Shown here piece by piece: positions 54,182 to 63,825 of a stretch of DNA of 64,000 nt; position 1 is the stretch's first letter, and every line of letters begins with the position of its first letter. Source of the DNA: Arthrobacter sp. ISL-30 (GTDB lineage Bacteria; Actinomycetota; Actinomycetes; Actinomycetales; Micrococcaceae); the NCBI RefSeq assembly GCF_018613855.1, contig NZ_JAGGPK010000033.1:18839-82838 (forward strand). Direction: 5' to 3'. Under the pieces are notes generated by a model. That model made no database searches. It was not told the origin of the DNA and was given only the letters and a program-made list of their open reading frames with translations. Made by a program: the position numbers and the translations under genes.

Positions 54182-54650
54182 CTCGTCTCCCGTTCTGTCC
54201 CACGGCCTGTCCTTGACCTGCACGCCGAACAATGCGGCGCAATTCATTCTCCCCCCGCCTAGCCAGCCAAGGAAGATCCGCTTCCACAGCCCCCGATCAG
54301 AATCTGCAAGACGGATACTTCCGGACCGATCCACCGGTGTGCATACGCTGGACTGCCACCTGCGATCCAGAGGGCAAGGATTATCCAGCTTCTTTGAAGC
54401 ACCAGCCTGGGGAGCCTGAAGGCGGATGGACGCTCACGGAGCGGGCCTGGCTCAAGGAACTCGAGCGAGAGGACCAGGAGCAACGTGCCAAGGCTGTGTT
54501 TCTAAAAAAGCGGCGGCATACTTCGCGCGGGAGCCACCGTAGTGGCGAAGTATGAATTACGACGCCTAAAGGTGGGCGCATCATTCACAGGCTGTACTGA
54601 GGGCCATTATTGGGTGCCGACTGTGCGCACGGCACGGGCCAAGTCCTTAC
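54182..54650. other. Stretch with one weak open frame
   Basis: A plus-strand frame (54232-54555) ends in a charged segment (WTLTERAWLKELEREDQEQR) that might be the end of a small protein, but there is no ribosome binding site and no family match. It is left unannotated. Confidence 0.3.
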
Positions 54651-54743
54651 GAGAATCCCCGAATTCATGATCTGAGGGACAGTTACACATCCTGGCTGCT
54701 TCAAGACGGCGCTAACCTGTTCACGATCTCACGGCGGCTGGGG
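54651..54743 (+). pseudogene. Tyrosine recombinase (phage integrase) remnant
   Basis: About 31 residues keep the integrase C-terminal signature in degraded form: RIHDLRDSYTSWLLQDGANL, then FTISRRLG, where the usual HDLRHSYASWLL has His changed to Asp. Both flanks are lost. An att-like tRNA end lies 300 bp away. Confidence 0.6.
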
Positions 54744-55038
54744 CTGGTCAGGCCGTTCCGCAAGAACGCCGGTGAGAGCGGCGATGGTCGCTGCGTCCGG
54801 CCTTGTCTGCCCTGGTTCCCAGTGGGTTGAGGTGTAGACGGCGAAGAGGACGCCGATGGCCTTTGTGTCCTCGCCGAGGCAGTGAGCGACGGTGCGTGCG
54901 ATGGCGCAGGAAAATGGGCAAAAAAACGGTGTGGACAATGTCCACACCTTGGGCGGCGGACTGAGCCGTACATCGGCCGGACTGGCTCGGACTGCCTTTG
55001 CTTTCAAGAGTTCCCAGCCTTTACAAGGGCTGGAATCT

Positions 55039-55062
55039 GGTTCGAGTCCCACCTCGGGCACA
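55039..55062 (+). other. tRNA 3'-end fragment, likely attachment-site scar
   Basis: The segment begins GGTTCGAGTCCCACCTCGGG and ends CACA. It has a TTCGAGT T-loop and an acceptor-like CTCGGGC. The bases before it (GGAATCT) do not pair with the T-stem, so only the 3' end of a tRNA (Leu-like by acceptor sequence) is present, as expected at the far att site of an integrated element. It is followed by a terminator-like hairpin. Confidence 0.55.
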
Positions 55063-55068
55063 CGTTTT

Positions 55069-55089
55069 CCCCCAGGCTGGGGGCCTTTT
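55069..55089 (+). terminator. Intrinsic terminator after the tRNA fragment
   Basis: CCCCCAGGCTGGGGG folds as a hairpin and is followed by CCTTTT. This is the usual end of an actinobacterial tRNA gene. Confidence 0.6.
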
Positions 55090-55189
55090 AAGGGCCTTTA
55101 GCCCCGTGTGCAAGAGGGTGCAGCCGCTGTCCGTGATCTCCTCGCATCAATCACCGAAGCCTCTACCGCCAGCTAAGGGCCCAGAACTT

Positions 55190-55944
55190 TTGTATCGCCC
55201 CAATCGTGGGCAATGTCGGCCGAAAGCGACGTCTGATCCGCTTGATGCTTATCAGGCTGCCGAGTCGGTGCTGGCCGGCCGCGCCGTGGCGACCCCGAAG
55301 TCACGGGACGGGGCGGTGGAGTCCGTGCGGGTGTTGCGCGCGCAGCGTGCCACCGCCATGCGGGCCCGGGTCTCGGTGATGACCCAGATCAAGGCGCTCC
55401 TAGTGACCGCACCCGAGAGCATTCGCGTCCGATACCGGGGGATGAGGCGCCCGGCGTTGATCCCTGCGCTGGAGAAGACACGGCCGCCGGGGAACCGGTC
55501 GAGCCGCTGGCCTGCACCGCGATGGTGCTGAAACGATTGGCGGTCCGCTGCCGGAACCTGGAGCAGGAGCTGGCAGTGATCGATGCCGAACTCGACGCCA
55601 TCCTCGCTGTCCACGCGCCGATGCTGCGTGATCTTCAGGGCGTGGGGACCGACGTTGCCAGCTGGCTGCTGGTCACGGCGGGTGACAATCCCGAACGGGT
55701 CACCTCCGAAGCGAAGTTCGCTGCACTGGTTGGCGTTTCCCCGATTCCCGCTTCATCAGGCAAGACGTCCCGTCACAGGCTCAGCCGTGCCGGGGATAGG
55801 CAGGCGAACAAGTCCATTCGCCATGTGGTGCTCGTGCGAATGAGGTGGGACAGCCGGACCAGGGCCTATGTGGCCAGACGGCGGCAGGAAGGCAAAAGCA
55901 CCAAGGAAATCATGCGCTGTCCCAACACCGCGCGGTACGGCTGA
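55190..55944 (+). mobile_element. IS110-family transposase, truncated and frameshifted
   Basis: The N-terminal DEDD domain is mostly missing. SDPLDAYQAAESVLAGRAVA and RAQRATAMRARVSVMTQIKA remain. After a shift near 55510 the C-terminal Transposase_20 part continues (LRDLQGVGTDVASWLLVTAG, FAALVGVSPIPASSGKTSRH, RLSRAGDRQANKSIRHVVLV). The first residues and the ends of the element are not found. Confidence 0.75.
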
Positions 55945-55965
55945 ATCGTCTGCGCCGCCAGCGGT

Positions 55966-56560
55966 TCAAACGGTCTCGTCGTCATGATTCCCACTTTTCA
56001 TGAGGGTACTGGCGCGCCTCCGGCCACCATGATGCTTTTCACGTTCCACGGATACAGGTGTGCGCAGTGTGCCCACGCCTTCGAGCTCGAGTTCGAGGAT
56101 ATCGCCGGGCTGCAGGAACCGTCCGATCTCGACGCCGGCGCCGAAGCCCATGGTGCCGGATCCAATGATGTCTCCAGCTGCAGGCGGTCGGCGATCGACA
56201 CGTGCGAGCAGCTCGGCCGGGGTAACACAAAGTCCTCGACCTTCGTGTCGGACAGCACCTCACCGTTGATACGGACCTGGCCTTTGAGCCCTTCGATGGA
56301 ACCGATTTCGTCCATGGTGGCCACCCATGGACCGATGCCGTAGGCGAAGTCCTTGCTCTTTTGCGAGCCCATGCCAATCGGCATCTCAAGGGCCTGCACA
56401 TCACGGGCACTGAAATCGTTGAAGATGGTGATGCCAAAGAGGTGGTCGAAAGGCTCGTCCAGGGTGAGAGATTCAGGATCGCCTTGGAAATCGCGAAGCC
56501 TTTGGCGATCTGCGCCAGCGGAGCTTCGTGCTTGAGTTCGGTGCCCAACGCATGGGAAGG
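55966..56560 (-). pseudogene. Fumarylacetoacetate hydrolase-family protein, broken
   Basis: In three frames the minus strand gives KGFAISKAILNLSPW, then VQALEMPIGMGSQKSKDFAY with GIGPWVATMDEI, then MGFGAGVEIGRFLQPGDILE and LELEGVGTLRTPV. This is the core of an FAH-type hydrolase/decarboxylase of aromatic meta-cleavage routes. The N-terminus is missing. Confidence 0.65.
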
Positions 56561-56682
56561 CGAAAAGGATCCCGTTGGAGTCGTTATTACGCCGCGGGTA
56601 CGACTACATTGTCATGTCAGTCACGTTTGCTTGTCATTTAGTGTGACTGACTTTGTAGCGTGGAAGCATCCCCGAACGAAGG

Positions 56683-59031
56683 ATGACCATGCCGCAGACG
56701 ATAGATACCGCCAGCAAGCACGAACATGTCCAGAGAACTGAAAAGCTTCCAGAAGCCGGATCCAAGCTAGGCCGATTATCTTTCCTTGGGACTCTTGGCG
56801 TCGACCTGCCCGCCTCCCTTGTTGTCTTCCTCGTCGCGTTGCCGCTGTCCCTGGGAATCGCAGCGGCCTCCGGCGCGCCGGTCATGGCCGGCCTCATCGC
56901 CGCGGCCGTGGGAGGTATTGTCGCGGGATGCCTTGGCGGGGCACCTCTGCAGGTGAGCGGTCCCGCCGCGGGCCTTACCGTCGTCGTCGCCGGACTTGTT
57001 GAGGAGTTCGGCTGGCCGGTGACGTGCGCGATCACGGCCGCTGCCGGCGTCGTGCAGTTGCTGCTGGGAGTCAGCCGTGTGGGACGTGCCGCCCTCGCCG
57101 TCTCTCCCGTGGTGGTCAAGGCGATGCTGGCAGGCATTGGCATCACGATTGTGCTGCAGCAGCTCCAGGTGCTGCTGGGATCCAAGTCGGCCGACTCTGC
57201 CCTGGCCAACCTTGCCGCGCTGCCGGCCGCCATCACCAATGTCGAACTCCACGCGGCCCTGCTCGGGTTGACGGTCGTGGCCATCCTTCTCGGCTGGAAG
57301 TACGTCCCGCGGCCTGTCCGCCGGATTCCCGGTCCGCTGGCCGCCGTCGTTATCGGAACTGCGCTCTCAGTGGCCATGGCGCCCGGAGTTGAGCGTATCT
57401 CCTTCAGCGGTTCCCTGTTCGACGCCATTTCGCTGCCCAACCTGCCCGACGGCAGCTGGCGCGCCGCCGCCTTGGCGGTCATCTCCGTGGCCCTGATCGC
57501 CAGCATCGAGTCTCTGCTGTCGGCGGTCGCCGTGGACAAGATGCATAATGGCCCGCGCACCAACCTTGACCGCGAGCTCGTCGGTCAAGGTTCAGCCAAC
57601 ATGGTCTCGGGCATGCTCGGCGGCCTGCCCGTCACCGGGGTCATCGTCCGCAGCGCTACCAACGTCGAGGCCGGGGCGGCGAGCCGCACCTCCGCCGTCC
57701 TGCACGGTGTCTGGGTACTGGTGTTCTCGGCGCTGTTCGCCGGCCTGATCCAGCTCATCCCGCTGTCCGTGCTGGCCGGGCTCCTCGTGGTGATCGGCGC
57801 GAAACTCATCAAGATCGCTGACATCAAAATGAGCCACCGCACGGGCGACTTCCTCGTCTACGTGGTGACGCTCGGCTGCGTCGTCTTCCTCAACCTGCTG
57901 GAAGGCGTCATCATCGGTCTGGCGCTTGCCGCGGCCTGCGTGCTCTGGCGGGTGCTCCGAACCCAGATCCAAGCGCACGAACCCTCCACGCCCTCGGCTC
58001 CGTGGCGCGTTACCATCGCCGGTTCATGCAGCTTCTTTGCCTTGCCGCGGCTGAACCGCGTCCTGCACTCCGTGCCCGAGGGCAGGAATGTTGTGGTGGA
58101 ACTCAACGCCGACTACCTGGACCATGCCTTCCGCGAGGCGCTGCTGGCGTGGCAGGACCAGTACCGCGCTTCGCGCGGCACCGTCCTGCTGGAGGAACAC
58201 GGCAACACCGTCTTCCGCGACGCTGCCTACCGGACACCGCAGCGCCAGGAGCCGCGGGAGTTCCCGCTGCCGCCTAGGGCGGCGTGGCAATCCACCAGGG
58301 TTTCTGATGTGGAGAGCCCATCTTCCGGCGGCATTCAGTCCGTAGCGGACGACGACGTCGAGCGGCTTCCGCTGCGGTCCATCCTGCTAGGCATCGACAA
58401 ATATCACCGCCGCTTCGCGGACAAGGTCCGCCCCCTGGTGCACGACCTGACCGACGGGCAGAACCCTGACACCCTGTTCGTCGCCTGCGTGGACTCCCGC
58501 GTTAACCCGAACCTCATCACCAGCAGTGGACCCGGCGACCTGCTGACGCTGCGCAATATCGGCAACGTGGTCTGCGGCGAAGGTCAGGATGCCTCCATTG
58601 ATTCGGCGCTGTCCTTCGCGGTCAAGGGCCTCTCGGTGGATTCAATAGTGATCTGCGGGCATTCCAACTGCGGCGCCATGAAGGCCGTGATTGCCGATGC
58701 CGAAGGTAAGGGAAATCCCGCGCTGGGCGATGGATTCGATGCCTGGCTCGATCACGCCCGGCCAAGCTACCGCGCACTGCTCGCGGAGCATCCTGTGGCG
58801 CGGGCAGCTGAAGCGGCCGGCTACAGCCTGGTGGACCAGCTGGGCATGGTGAACGTAGCAGTTCAGCTGAGCAAGCTGGAAGACCACGTGGTCATCGGAC
58901 CGGCCCTGGCAGAGGGCCGTGTGCAGGCCACCGGCCTGTTCTTCGACATCACCACGGCCCGTGTGGTGCTGGTTACCCCAGAGGGTATCGAGCAGTTGGA
59001 CGCGAGTGGAATGGTGCCGCAAGCAACCTAA
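56683..59031 (+). CDS. SulP anion transporter fused to beta-carbonic anhydrase
   Basis: 782 residues (ATG 56689, with GAAGG at a better distance, is an alternative). Residues 30-425 are a SulP transporter with about 12 helices. Residues 440-510 hold a STAS-like part (VVVELNADYLDHAFREALLA). Residues 560-775 are a beta-carbonic anhydrase with zinc ligands Cys602 and Asp604 (VACVDSRVN), His660 and Cys663 (CGHSNCGAM). The fusion couples bicarbonate transport to CO2/HCO3- interconversion at the membrane. It is a single-gene unit closed by a 15-bp hairpin. Confidence 0.92.
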   Translation: MTMPQTIDTASKHEHVQRTEKLPEAGSKLGRLSFLGTLGVDLPASLVVFLVALPLSLGIAAASGAPVMAGLIAAAVGGIVAGCLGGAPLQVSGPAAGLTVVVAGLVEEFGWPVTCAITAAAGVVQLLLGVSRVGRAALAVSPVVVKAMLAGIGITIVLQQLQVLLGSKSADSALANLAALPAAITNVELHAALLGLTVVAILLGWKYVPRPVRRIPGPLAAVVIGTALSVAMAPGVERISFSGSLFDAISLPNLPDGSWRAAALAVISVALIASIESLLSAVAVDKMHNGPRTNLDRELVGQGSANMVSGMLGGLPVTGVIVRSATNVEAGAASRTSAVLHGVWVLVFSALFAGLIQLIPLSVLAGLLVVIGAKLIKIADIKMSHRTGDFLVYVVTLGCVVFLNLLEGVIIGLALAAACVLWRVLRTQIQAHEPSTPSAPWRVTIAGSCSFFALPRLNRVLHSVPEGRNVVVELNADYLDHAFREALLAWQDQYRASRGTVLLEEHGNTVFRDAAYRTPQRQEPREFPLPPRAAWQSTRVSDVESPSSGGIQSVADDDVERLPLRSILLGIDKYHRRFADKVRPLVHDLTDGQNPDTLFVACVDSRVNPNLITSSGPGDLLTLRNIGNVVCGEGQDASIDSALSFAVKGLSVDSIVICGHSNCGAMKAVIADAEGKGNPALGDGFDAWLDHARPSYRALLAEHPVARAAEAAGYSLVDQLGMVNVAVQLSKLEDHVVIGPALAEGRVQATGLFFDITTARVVLVTPEGIEQLDASGMVPQAT

Positions 59032-59038
59032 GCCCTAT

Positions 59039-59083
59039 ACCACGGACCCGCCGTGCTGGGGAGCGGGACGGCGGGTCCGTGGT
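59039..59083 (+). terminator. Terminator hairpin after SulP-CA gene
   Basis: ACCACGGACCCGCCG (59039-59053) pairs over 15 bp with CGGCGGGTCCGTGGT (59069-59083); the loop is 15 nt. Confidence 0.8.
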
Positions 59084-59579
59084 GTCTTGGGACGCTCCTC
59101 CCCGGCAGCCGCCAGTTAGCGTACGAGCAGCTTTTCGAAACTCTCTGTCTGGGGAGGTGTGTGAGCAGCATGGAGCCGATCCGACAGCCCTTCGGCTACC
59201 CGCCTGACGTCAAATTTGGGGTGTACTTCGACCATACAACTGGAGATGTGGGGCACTGCCCCTGGGTGAGGCTAGCATGCAGGGGAAGCTCGTCTTCGGA
59301 GTTTCGCCGAGTCCGACCAGGAACTCATATGCGTATGCACTACATCGGCCTCGCCGCGGTTCGTGCCGCCCGCGGTCGCCCTACGCGTTCCCTGCGAAAG
59401 CTTCGAGTGGCGCTGGCCTTCATGGGTAGTCCCGAGCCAGGATCGGCGAATTCTGCACCGAATTCGGCTGCACTCGCCAAACCCCGTACCGGCACCTGTC
59501 GCCTAAGGCGTGCCTGATGGCGGGACTTTGTCAGGCTGGACTCGGCAAATCTTCTGAAGAGAACAGGTTCAGCGCGGGC
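59084..59579. other. Intergenic stretch, nothing recognised
   Basis: No frame on either strand carries a recognisable domain or a good start signal. Confidence 0.4.
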
Positions 59580-59626
59580 AGGGACAGATCCCCCGTTTCG
59601 TTTGTGAGTACGGGGGATCTGTCCCT
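59580..59626 (-). terminator. Terminator hairpin downstream of GH32 gene
   Basis: AGGGACAGATCCCCCG (59580-59595) and CGGGGGATCTGTCCCT (59611-59626) form a perfect 16-bp stem with a 15-nt loop, 37 bp beyond the GH32 stop. Confidence 0.8.
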
Positions 59627-59662
59627 TAGTAACGGTCGCTGATGACCGTCAGTGATTTCGGG

Positions 59663-62256
59663 TCACCACATGGCCTTGTTCAGGGGCGTTACCGTGAGAT
59701 TTTCGAGCCTTGCAGTTCCGCCTTCCGAAAAGACGGACAGGTCGTCTGCTCCTGCCGCTGGAAACACTTGGTCGGTTAGAGTTGCGAGGCCGTTTTGGGC
59801 AAAAACTTCGACGGACGCCCTGTCCACATAGAGCCGGAGGCGCAGCTTGCCGTTGATGAGCTGCACGGGGACATCGTCGACCGAAGCAAAAGCCGGATGA
59901 AAGCCCTCATTACCGGAGTTTGTCCTGTCGATGAAGACACGTCCGCTTTCAGTTCTGTAGCCGATACATGTTGCTTCAGTTCCGTTGCCCAGTACCTTCA
60001 GGCCGAAGGAGGACGCGGTTCCGGGGGAGAATTCGGCATCAATTTGAACGACTTCCCAGAGATGGGCAGATTGCTTGTCCCCGGCTGGATGTCCTGGGCC
60101 TGGGTTGTGGCGTATGCCGCGGCCGTGTTCTTCAGCGTTTCAGCCTGAGCGACCACTTTCTGTGTGAGCCGTGGCCCCTGCGGGGTTTGGGTGAGGAGCA
60201 CTTCCCGGGGCAGGGCCATGGTGCCGCGCCAGGTGGTGGTGGGTGTGGCCTGTCCATAATCCCAGTTGTTCATCCAGCCCAGCATGATCCGTTTGCCGTC
60301 CGGGGCGTTGTTGAAGGAGACAGTGGCGTAGTAGTCCCGGCCCCAGTCCAGCCAGTCGTGCTGTTCCTGCCGCGTGATGTCGGATGCGACGAACTCGTCG
60401 GCCTGAATGTGCCCCCAGCCGCCGCGGTTGTTGTCCACGATCCTGACGGTGGCCTGGCTGCCCTTGAACTCGCTCACATCCCAGGTCTTCCAGTCCAAGT
60501 GTTCGGAATCGGAGCCAGTCGCCGTGCGGACCGTCTGTCCGTTAACCACGAGGTTCACGGTTGTTTCACTGCTCCTGGGTTTAGCCGGCTCCGAACCCAG
60601 CACCATGTTGTCCAAGGTGAGGTGGCCCCACGGCCCCGTGGCGTTGTCTACGATTCGAATGCGGGCAATCTGACCGCAGTACTGTGACACATCCCAGTTT
60701 TTCCAGTTCAGGTCACCCGAATTCGTCCCGGTGGTGGTGGTGTGCACCGGCACGCCACCCACCAGCAGTTCCACTTGGAGCTTCCCGTCGGCCCGGTTGC
60801 CGCCGCCCAATAGGAACCCGATGTTGGTATTGGTGAGATAGAACTCTGGTGATGTGATGGTTCCGACGTTGTCGTCTGCCTTTGAACCACCTTCGAAGGT
60901 GTTGATCCGCTTTCCGATGGCAAATTCACCGCCCCCAGTTGAAGGGTTCCGGGCAGCCTCGAAGTCCCCGGTGAGCTGCCAACCGGCGTTGGTGAGGGTC
61001 CCGGGATAGTCGAACCCGTCGAACAGCAGGTAACCCGGAGGGGCCTGGTTGCCTGATTGCTCCCCGGGCTTCTGCGGGTGGTTTCCGCCTCCGGCCAGGA
61101 AATTGACGTAGTCCCTGCCCACAGTGAAAGGCGCCGACTCCATGCTGCCCACGGGGGAGTCGCCGCCATGGAACCCGTTCACCAGGCCAGCCCCGATGAA
61201 CCCGGTGACTTCCTGCTGTGCCGCCAGGGTGCCGGTGGCAGGGGAACTGCCCCAGGGCCCGGATGGGTTGGAGGGATCGTTCTGCACGTTCCAGCCGCTG
61301 TAGCTGCCGCCGTTGAAACCGGCCACCACGGTACCGGGTGGTGGCACATCGGCAGGGTCGGTGGTTTCGGAAGTGAATGTTGTGCCGTTGAAGGAGCCGA
61401 CAAAGTACTGTCCGCCGCTTCCCCCAGCCACCGCTCCCGGATTGATGTTCACCACGAGCACCCATTTGATGTTGTTAGGGTCCCCGTCCACGGCGAGGGG
61501 AAACAAGTCCGGGCATTCCCACTGCCCGCCCGTTGCATTGGCGGGCTTGAAGTCATCCAGATAATTCCAGTTCTTGAGGTCATTGCTCTTGTAGAAGAGG
61601 ACCCGGTGTTCGTTGGCTTCCACGGCGGACATCACCCAATAGGACCCTGCAGGGCCCTGGTACCAAAACACCTTTGGATCACGGAAATCACTCGTGTTCC
61701 TGTTCAGCACCGGGTTGCCCTGGTACTTGGTCCAGGTTTGCCCGTCGTCCGTGCTGTAAGCAAGGGACTGGGCCTGCTTCCCGGCCAGCGTGGGATGGGC
61801 GCTCGTGAAGTGGCTCGTGTACACGGCAACCAGGGGAGGATTCTGAAGCGTCCCGAAACGGCTGGTATTTTGCGTGTCCACAACAACCGAGCCGGAGAAG
61901 ATGTCCTCGACAGACTGTCCGGTCCCATTGAACGTTTGGGCAATTGCCAGAGGCTTTTCCTGCCAATGGAGCAGGTCAGTTGACGTGGCATGCCCCCAAC
62001 TCATGTTCCCCCAGGTCGTTCCGTTGGGGTTGTACTGGTAATACATGTGGTAGACGCCGTTGTGGTAAACGAGTCCGTTGGGGTCGTTCATCCAGTTCTT
62101 TTGTGGCGTGTAGTGCAGATATGGCCGGTATTGCTGTGTGGCCGGGTCCGGTTCGGTGGCCTGGGCCGGGACGGGCGCCATGGTGAGGGCCGAGGCAGCC
62201 AGTAGCGCCGCCGTCGTTATTATTGCCCACCCTGTCTTTGAACGACTAATCATCAT
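59663..62256 (-). pseudogene. GH32 fructan hydrolase (levanase/inulinase type), single frameshift
   Basis: Signal peptide at the start (IITTAALLAASALTMAPVPAQA). The GH32 triad is intact: WMNDPNG (nucleophile Asp), FRDPKVF, and GGQWECPDLFP (acid/base Glu). The propeller is interrupted by two related beta modules before MLGWMNNWDYGQATPT. One A is missing in a run near 60040. Restoring it joins SGKSFK to the C-terminal beta sandwich (RLYVDRASVEVFAQNGLATL) ending at 59663, for about 864 residues. A sequencing error is quite possible. Confidence 0.8.
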
Positions 62257-62305
62257 CGATTTGTCCTCTGTCTCTATGACGTTTTAAGCAGCTGCTCTTC
62301 CCGCC

Positions 62306-62336
62306 TCCACGCCCCTGCGCTGGGCAGGTGCGTGGA
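62306..62336 (-). terminator. Hairpin between GH91 and GH32 genes
   Basis: CCACGC-C-CCTGC (62307-62318) pairs with GCAGG-T-GCGTGG (62324-62335), with one internal C/T mismatch and a 5-nt loop. It lies just after the GH91 stop, before the GH32 leader. Confidence 0.5.
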
Positions 62337-62351
62337 AGCGGAGCGGACTGG

Positions 62352-63557
62352 CTAAGGGGTGGCGCGGAACGAGTATGAACTCGTGTAGTGAGCAAACTCG
62401 GCCGATGTGCCGCTGTCCAGGATCTTGGTTCCGGTTGTGGAGGCGTCAAGCACCACGGTGTTTACGGGCACAGAGGCGACCGTGTTGTTGGATGCAATGT
62501 AGTTGTTCGCGCCCGAGGCGACCAGGACGATAGTGGGCTTTTGGCCCTGCGGCTTCACTGAGGCGGAGGGTACGTCGTAGGAGAAGTGGTTCCCCGTGAC
62601 CGTATTGGCGCTGCCCGCAATGTGAACCAGCCCAAAGAGGTCGTCCAGTCCGTTGGTGTAGGGCTTGAGGGGATCGAACGGTTCCATTTGCCGGAGGAAG
62701 TGGTTGGCGCCAAGCAAGTTTTCGGTGCAGCTGCCTTCGAAATTCACCATGCCCGGGTAAAAGGCATGGAACCGGTTGGCGGTGATAGTTGAACGGGTGC
62801 AATTCTTGAAGTGCACGCTGCTCTTGCCGCGGGGAAAGACGTTGTTGCCGGTCACGAGCAGGCCCATGTGTCCTTCGGCGAAGATCGAGAAGCCAACGTA
62901 GCCTGCGCCAATGAGGTTGTCCGTGACCTTTGAGGCCTGCCCCGAGCCCGGGAGTTCGATGCAGCTTCCGCACTCGGCCAGGAAGTTGCCGCTCACGCTC
63001 AGGGCGTCCGTGTCTCGCACAACGAGGCCGTGTTCCAGGTAGACCATGCCCATGCCTTCGATGCGGCAGGCGTCGTTGGCGGAATCAAACCGGATGCCCG
63101 TTTTTCCGTTCACGTATGAGTTTTGGTTGGAGTTGAAGGACACGCCATCGAGGCAGAAGTTCTGGAAGACGATGGAGCTTAGCCGGGGGTCTCCGGTGCG
63201 GTAGACGCGGAATGCATCGGTATTTCCGTCCGTGTTTTCTACGCGGATGCGGCTGCCGCCGGGGTTGATTTCATGCCAGCCGGAGGTGTTGCCGGCGTTG
63301 TAGCGGATGCTGCTGGACGTGAATCCGTGCCCGGAGCCGCGTATGGTCAGGAAGCTGATATCCACATTAACTCGGGTCTTGAGTGAGTAGTCGCCCGGGG
63401 GGATGTAGACGACGGCACCTGGTTTTGAGGCTTGGCTGGTCTGTTGGGACTTCACATCGGCAATGATGCTGTTGATGACGAGCCCGATGTCGTTGTAGGG
63501 GGTGGCTGAGGGGTTTCCTGGAATGGACCAGGTGGTGACGTCATAAACAGTTGTCAA
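62352..63557 (-). CDS. GH91 inulin fructotransferase / difructose-anhydride hydrolase family protein
   Basis: About 401 residues if started at the TTG at 63557 (GTAGGAG 10 bp upstream). The open frame reaches 63728. GH91 pattern: VYDVTTWSIPGNPSATPYND, GAVVYIPPGDYSL, FLTIRGSGHGF, GIRFDSANDACRIEGMGMVY, AECGSCIELPGSGQA, NVFPRGKSSVHF and GLDDLFGLVHIAGSANTVTG. This is a right-handed beta-helix. The family either makes DFA III/I from inulin (secreted) or hydrolyses DFA III (cytoplasmic). A Tat signal lies upstream but in another frame, so localisation is unclear. Confidence 0.82.
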   Translation of the reverse strand: MTTVYDVTTWSIPGNPSATPYNDIGLVINSIIADVKSQQTSQASKPGAVVYIPPGDYSLKTRVNVDISFLTIRGSGHGFTSSSIRYNAGNTSGWHEINPGGSRIRVENTDGNTDAFRVYRTGDPRLSSIVFQNFCLDGVSFNSNQNSYVNGKTGIRFDSANDACRIEGMGMVYLEHGLVVRDTDALSVSGNFLAECGSCIELPGSGQASKVTDNLIGAGYVGFSIFAEGHMGLLVTGNNVFPRGKSSVHFKNCTRSTITANRFHAFYPGMVNFEGSCTENLLGANHFLRQMEPFDPLKPYTNGLDDLFGLVHIAGSANTVTGNHFSYDVPSASVKPQGQKPTIVLVASGANNYIASNNTVASVPVNTVVLDASTTGTKILDSGTSAEFAHYTSSYSFRATP

Positions 63558-63621
63558 GCTGATGCTCCTACTTCGTTGGGGGAATGCGTAGCTGGTTGGG
63601 CTTAAGCGGGCGAAGGCAGGG

Positions 63622-63825
63622 CTAAAGCACCCCGATGATGTGCCGGTGGCCCGCCAGCTCAGGAGAGCCTTGCCCTGGTAAAAACTCTTGCCCGGCCTCG
63701 GCTTGGTTGGTGCTCGTTGCGGCAGCATGGCTGGCCGCGCATAGGGCAGTGGCTATCGCGGCCAAGGAAGCCGATCCCGCGCGAAGCACTGTTCTGCGGT
63801 CGGGCTGGTAGGGGTGGGCTTGCAC
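63622..63825 (-). CDS. Tat signal peptide ORF upstream of GH91 gene (67 residues)
   Basis: GTG 63825 with AAAGGAG at 7 bp. The peptide has a twin-arginine motif (PDRRTVLRAG), a hydrophobic core (SLAAIATALCAASHAA) and only about 30 more residues before a stop at 63622. It is probably the original signal of the GH91 enzyme, cut off by a frameshift or rearrangement in the next 65 bp. A separate small secreted peptide is less likely. Confidence 0.55.
   Translation of the reverse strand: MQAHPYQPDRRTVLRAGSASLAAIATALCAASHAAATSTNQAEAGQEFLPGQGSPELAGHRHIIGVL

Noticed and set aside
55021..55062. A complete tRNA gene
   Set aside because: Only the T-loop-to-acceptor end is present; no anticodon arm, D arm or 5' acceptor strand can be paired upstream.
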